Of a stretch of DNA of 8,783 nucleotides, positions 6,407 to 8,783 are shown one piece after another (position 1 is the first letter of the stretch; each line of letters opens with the position of its first letter). The stretch is taken from assembly GCA_039962885.1 (NCBI GenBank), contig JBDVGI010000314.1:1-8783 (forward strand), in the 5' to 3' direction. Under the pieces are notes generated by a model. It saw only the letters and a list, made by a program, of their open reading frames with translations, ran no database searches and was not told where the DNA came from. This DNA is from Litorimonas sp039962885. GTDB lineage: Bacteria; Pseudomonadota; Alphaproteobacteria; Caulobacterales; Maricaulaceae. A program made the translations under genes and the position numbers.

Positions 6407-8302
6407 ATGACATCAAAAACGCCTTTACTTGATACTGTTCATACACCTGATGATTTGAAAAAAATCTCAAAAAGCGACCTCCCCGCTTTGGCAAATGAAC
6501 TACGGGTTGAAATGATAGATGCTGTTTCGGGGATTGGCGGACATTTTGGCGCAGGGTTAGGCGTTATAGAGCTTACAACCGCTCTGCATTATGTGTTTAA
6601 TACCCCTGAAGATAAAATCGTTTGGGATGTCAGTCACCAAACCTATCCACATAAAATCCTAACAGGCCGCCGCGACCGCATCCGCTCTATTCGCCAAAAA
6701 GACGGGCTTTATGGATTCACGAAACGCTATGAATCAGAATATGATCCATTTGGCGCAGGACATAGCTCGACTTCATTATCAGCAGGTTTTGGCATGTCGA
6801 TTGGTCGAGATTTCGCGGGCAAAAGCAACAAAGTCATTAGCGTTGTTGGCGACGGAGCTGCGACAGGCGGGATGATTTATGAAGCTCTTTTGAATGCAGG
6901 AGCATCAGCCAGCCAATTTCTCGTTATTTTAAATGACAATGGCATGTCGATAGCGCCCGCCGAAGGCGCCCTAACAAATTACCTCAACTCTGTTGTTCAA
7001 TGCCGCGGCTTGATGACAGATACCCAAATCGCAGAGCATATCGAAACTCTCGTAAACTCTGGCGCAACCAGTCATACAGAACTCGCACAATGCCAGACGT
7101 TTTTTGAACAATTAGGTTTCCATTATATAGGACCTGTTGATGGACATAATCTTGATCACCTTGTCCCCGTTCTTGAAACGATTAGAGACAAGACAAACGG
7201 CCCAGTCTTTCTGCACATCATTACGGAGAAAGGCAAAGGCCATCCATTTGAAACTCCGCACAAAGAAAATTATCATGCCGTTGGTAAATTTTGTCCTGAA
7301 ACTGGTGTTATGGCCCCCAAAGCTGCGAGTGTATTACCAACCTATACAAAGGTTTACGCGGATAGCCTGATAGAGCATGCCAAAAACGATGATAAAATCG
7401 TCACGATCACAGCTGCCATGCCATCCGGCACAGGGCTTGATATATTTGGCACGGCGTTCCCTGAGCGTACATTTGATGTTGGTATTGCCGAGCAACACGC
7501 TGTGACATTTGCCGCAGGGCTAGCCTGCGAAGGCATGAAACCCTTTTGCACGATCTATTCAACATTTCTGCAACGCGGCTATGACCAAGTCATACATGAT
7601 GTGGCCTTGCAAAATTTACCAGTCCGCTTTGCCATGGATAGAGCTGGCCTTGTTGGAAATGATGGGGCAACACATGCAGGCAGTTTTGATCTAGCCTATT
7701 TATCTTGCTTACCTAACATGATGATTATGGCCGCCGGAGATGAAGCTGAGCTTATGCATATGGTTGCCACGGCGGCGGCATATGATGACGGGCCAAGCGC
7801 GCTAAGATACCCGCGCGGGACGGGCCTAGGCGTCGACCTGCCGAAAGCAGGTCAAGTTTTAGAAATTGGCAAAGGCCGCGTGCTAAAAGACGGTACAAAC
7901 ATTGCGATATTATCTCTTGGCGGACGTCTTGGCGAAGCTTTAAAGGCTGCGGAAACTCTAGAAATGCGCGGACTGTCTACCACAGTTGCAGATGCACGGT
8001 TTGCTAAACCTCTAGATATAGATTTAATTGAACGTCTCGCGCGTGAGCATGAAGTTTTAATCACCATAGAAGAAGGCTCATCTGGCGGATTCGGAGCACA
8101 TGTTTTAACGCACTTAGCTCGCAAAGGCGCGCTTGATAAAGGCTTGAAAATACGTCCGATGACAATTCCTGATAAATTTATTTCGCATGGGTCTCCAACG
8201 GATCAATATGTAGAAGCAGGTCTTATGGCCAATGATATTGTCAATACAGCCTTGGAGGCACTCGGAAAATCTGATAGCGGTGCAATTTACGCGGCTCAAT
8301 AA
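6407..8302 (+). CDS. dxs: 1-deoxy-D-xylulose-5-phosphate synthase
   Basis: 631 aa, normal length. Joins pyruvate and glyceraldehyde 3-phosphate on thiamine diphosphate to give DXP, the first step of the MEP isoprenoid pathway (cytosolic dimer). Domains: cofactor domain about 10-295, pyrimidine-binding domain 313-480, C-terminal domain 495-615. Key residues match the E. coli enzyme by a steady offset: His46 (H49) in GGHFGAGLG, His77 (H80) in WDVSHQ, GDGAATGG (148-155) to NDNGMSI (176-182), Glu362 (E370), Tyr384 (Y392), Arg412 (R420), Asp419 and His423 (D427, H431) in NDGATH, Arg470 (R478) in YPRG. The stretch between NDNGMSI and IGPVDGH is 7 residues shorter than in E. coli and reads differently. 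The ATG at 6407 fits the family N-terminus but has no clear Shine-Dalgarno. It is followed after 39 bases by hpnD, implying co-transcription and supply of precursor to squalene-type lipids. It could be the only dxs or a second, hopanoid-linked copy. Confidence 0.97.
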   Translation: MTSKTPLLDTVHTPDDLKKISKSDLPALANELRVEMIDAVSGIGGHFGAGLGVIELTTALHYVFNTPEDKIVWDVSHQTYPHKILTGRRDRIRSIRQKDGLYGFTKRYESEYDPFGAGHSSTSLSAGFGMSIGRDFAGKSNKVISVVGDGAATGGMIYEALLNAGASASQFLVILNDNGMSIAPAEGALTNYLNSVVQCRGLMTDTQIAEHIETLVNSGATSHTELAQCQTFFEQLGFHYIGPVDGHNLDHLVPVLETIRDKTNGPVFLHIITEKGKGHPFETPHKENYHAVGKFCPETGVMAPKAASVLPTYTKVYADSLIEHAKNDDKIVTITAAMPSGTGLDIFGTAFPERTFDVGIAEQHAVTFAAGLACEGMKPFCTIYSTFLQRGYDQVIHDVALQNLPVRFAMDRAGLVGNDGATHAGSFDLAYLSCLPNMMIMAAGDEAELMHMVATAAAYDDGPSALRYPRGTGLGVDLPKAGQVLEIGKGRVLKDGTNIAILSLGGRLGEALKAAETLEMRGLSTTVADARFAKPLDIDLIERLAREHEVLITIEEGSSGGFGAHVLTHLARKGALDKGLKIRPMTIPDKFISHGSPTDQYVEAGLMANDIVNTALEALGKSDSGAIYAAQ

Positions 8303-8341
8303 GAGCAAACGAAACAGCGGAATAATTAATACAAGGCAAAT

Positions 8342-8783
8342 ATGTCACACGGGGCATTAACGGATATGGCTTGGGCACATGAAGATGTGCAAGAAATAGT
8401 AGAGCGCTCTGGCACCTCTTTCTTTTGGGCTATGCGCCTATTACCGCAAGACCGCCGACAAGCAATATTTGCTGTCTACGCTTTTTGCCGCGAAGTTGAT
8501 GACATCGCAGATGGAGATATGGAGCGCGGCCACAAGCATACAGCCCTCGATATATGGCGCGGCCAAATAGACGATCTCTTTAATGCAGATATAGAGTTTG
8601 ATAAAACTATGCCAAATGCAGCTATTCTTACCATTCTTAAAGAGGCAATATCGCTTTATGGGCTTTCAAAAGCCGACTTTATTGCAATCATAGACGGTAT
8701 GCAGATGGATATTGACGGCCCAATCATTGCCCCGTCAATGCAGGAATTAGAACTATATTGTGACCGTGTAGCTTCTGCCGTTG
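8342..8783 (+). CDS. hpnD: Presqualene diphosphate synthase HpnD, C-terminus cut by right edge
   Basis: 147 complete codons are visible. HpnD couples two farnesyl diphosphates head-to-head to presqualene diphosphate, the substrate of HpnC. SGTSFFWAMRLLP (23-35) is the usual HpnD opening, followed by IFAVYAFCREVDDIAD (42-57) with the first aspartate motif Asp53/Asp54/Asp57 that binds magnesium and diphosphate. IDGMQMDID (117-125) and YCDRVASAV (139-147) are standard family segments. The second aspartate motif lies beyond the window. AAGG (8333-8336) sits 5 bases before the ATG, a fair ribosome site, and the gene follows dxs by 39 bases. The wording separates it from HpnC, which has the ENFPV opening. 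A phytoene synthase (CrtB) is the main alternative but fits less well given hpnC nearby. Confidence 0.93.
   Translation, partial: MSHGALTDMAWAHEDVQEIVERSGTSFFWAMRLLPQDRRQAIFAVYAFCREVDDIADGDMERGHKHTALDIWRGQIDDLFNADIEFDKTMPNAAILTILKEAISLYGLSKADFIAIIDGMQMDIDGPIIAPSMQELELYCDRVASAV

Noticed and set aside
6297..6494. 65-codon minus-strand frame across the dxs start
   Set aside because: It overlaps the dxs promoter and first codons, has no ribosome site and no recognisable family; it is a shadow frame.

Overview
The window reads as chromosomal DNA of a hopanoid-making (or C30-terpenoid-making) alphaproteobacterium of moderate to low G+C. The proteins are clearly alphaproteobacterial in style: the HpnC/HpnD pair, the Dxs wording and a GcdH-type acyl-CoA dehydrogenase. 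A marine member of the Hyphomonadaceae/Maricaulales type is plausible, but that placement is inference. No tRNA, rRNA, CRISPR array, insertion sequence, integrase or phage gene was seen.

Left half (1-4450, minus strand): a tight three-gene operon read from right to left. gcdH (glutaryl-CoA dehydrogenase) comes first. After 15 bases follows a single-chain 2-oxoacid dehydrogenase E1 with alpha and beta halves fused (739 aa). An ATGA stop/start overlap then leads into a malonyltransferase-like (FabD-fold) acyltransferase that runs off the left edge. The active-site residues of gcdH and of the fused E1 look intact. The acyltransferase has an unusual nucleophile elbow (GNSMGW). No E2 or E3 subunit is in view, so the 2-oxoacid substrate is open. 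Next to gcdH, a 2-oxoadipate-to-glutaryl-CoA-to-crotonyl-CoA route is a reasonable but unproven idea.

Middle (4451-4713): a 263-base divergent promoter region between gcdH and hpnC.

Right half (4714-8783, plus strand): hpnC (hydroxysqualene synthase), then 871 bases of AT-rich DNA without a convincing gene, then dxs (first step of the MEP isoprenoid pathway), then after 39 bases hpnD (presqualene diphosphate synthase), cut by the right edge. Dxs starts the supply of C5 units. Two farnesyl diphosphates are later joined by HpnD to presqualene diphosphate, which HpnC turns into hydroxysqualene. The usual next enzyme (HpnE) and the squalene-hopene cyclase would be expected beyond the right edge. 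The layout couples precursor entry to head-to-head condensation, with dxs sitting between hpnC and hpnD.

The long gap before dxs is the least explained part. It holds a good sigma70-like promoter near dxs, a short direct repeat at the dxs start, an imperfect 18/19-base repeat pair, a possible 39-aa membrane peptide and a Shine-Dalgarno-like site without a start codon.
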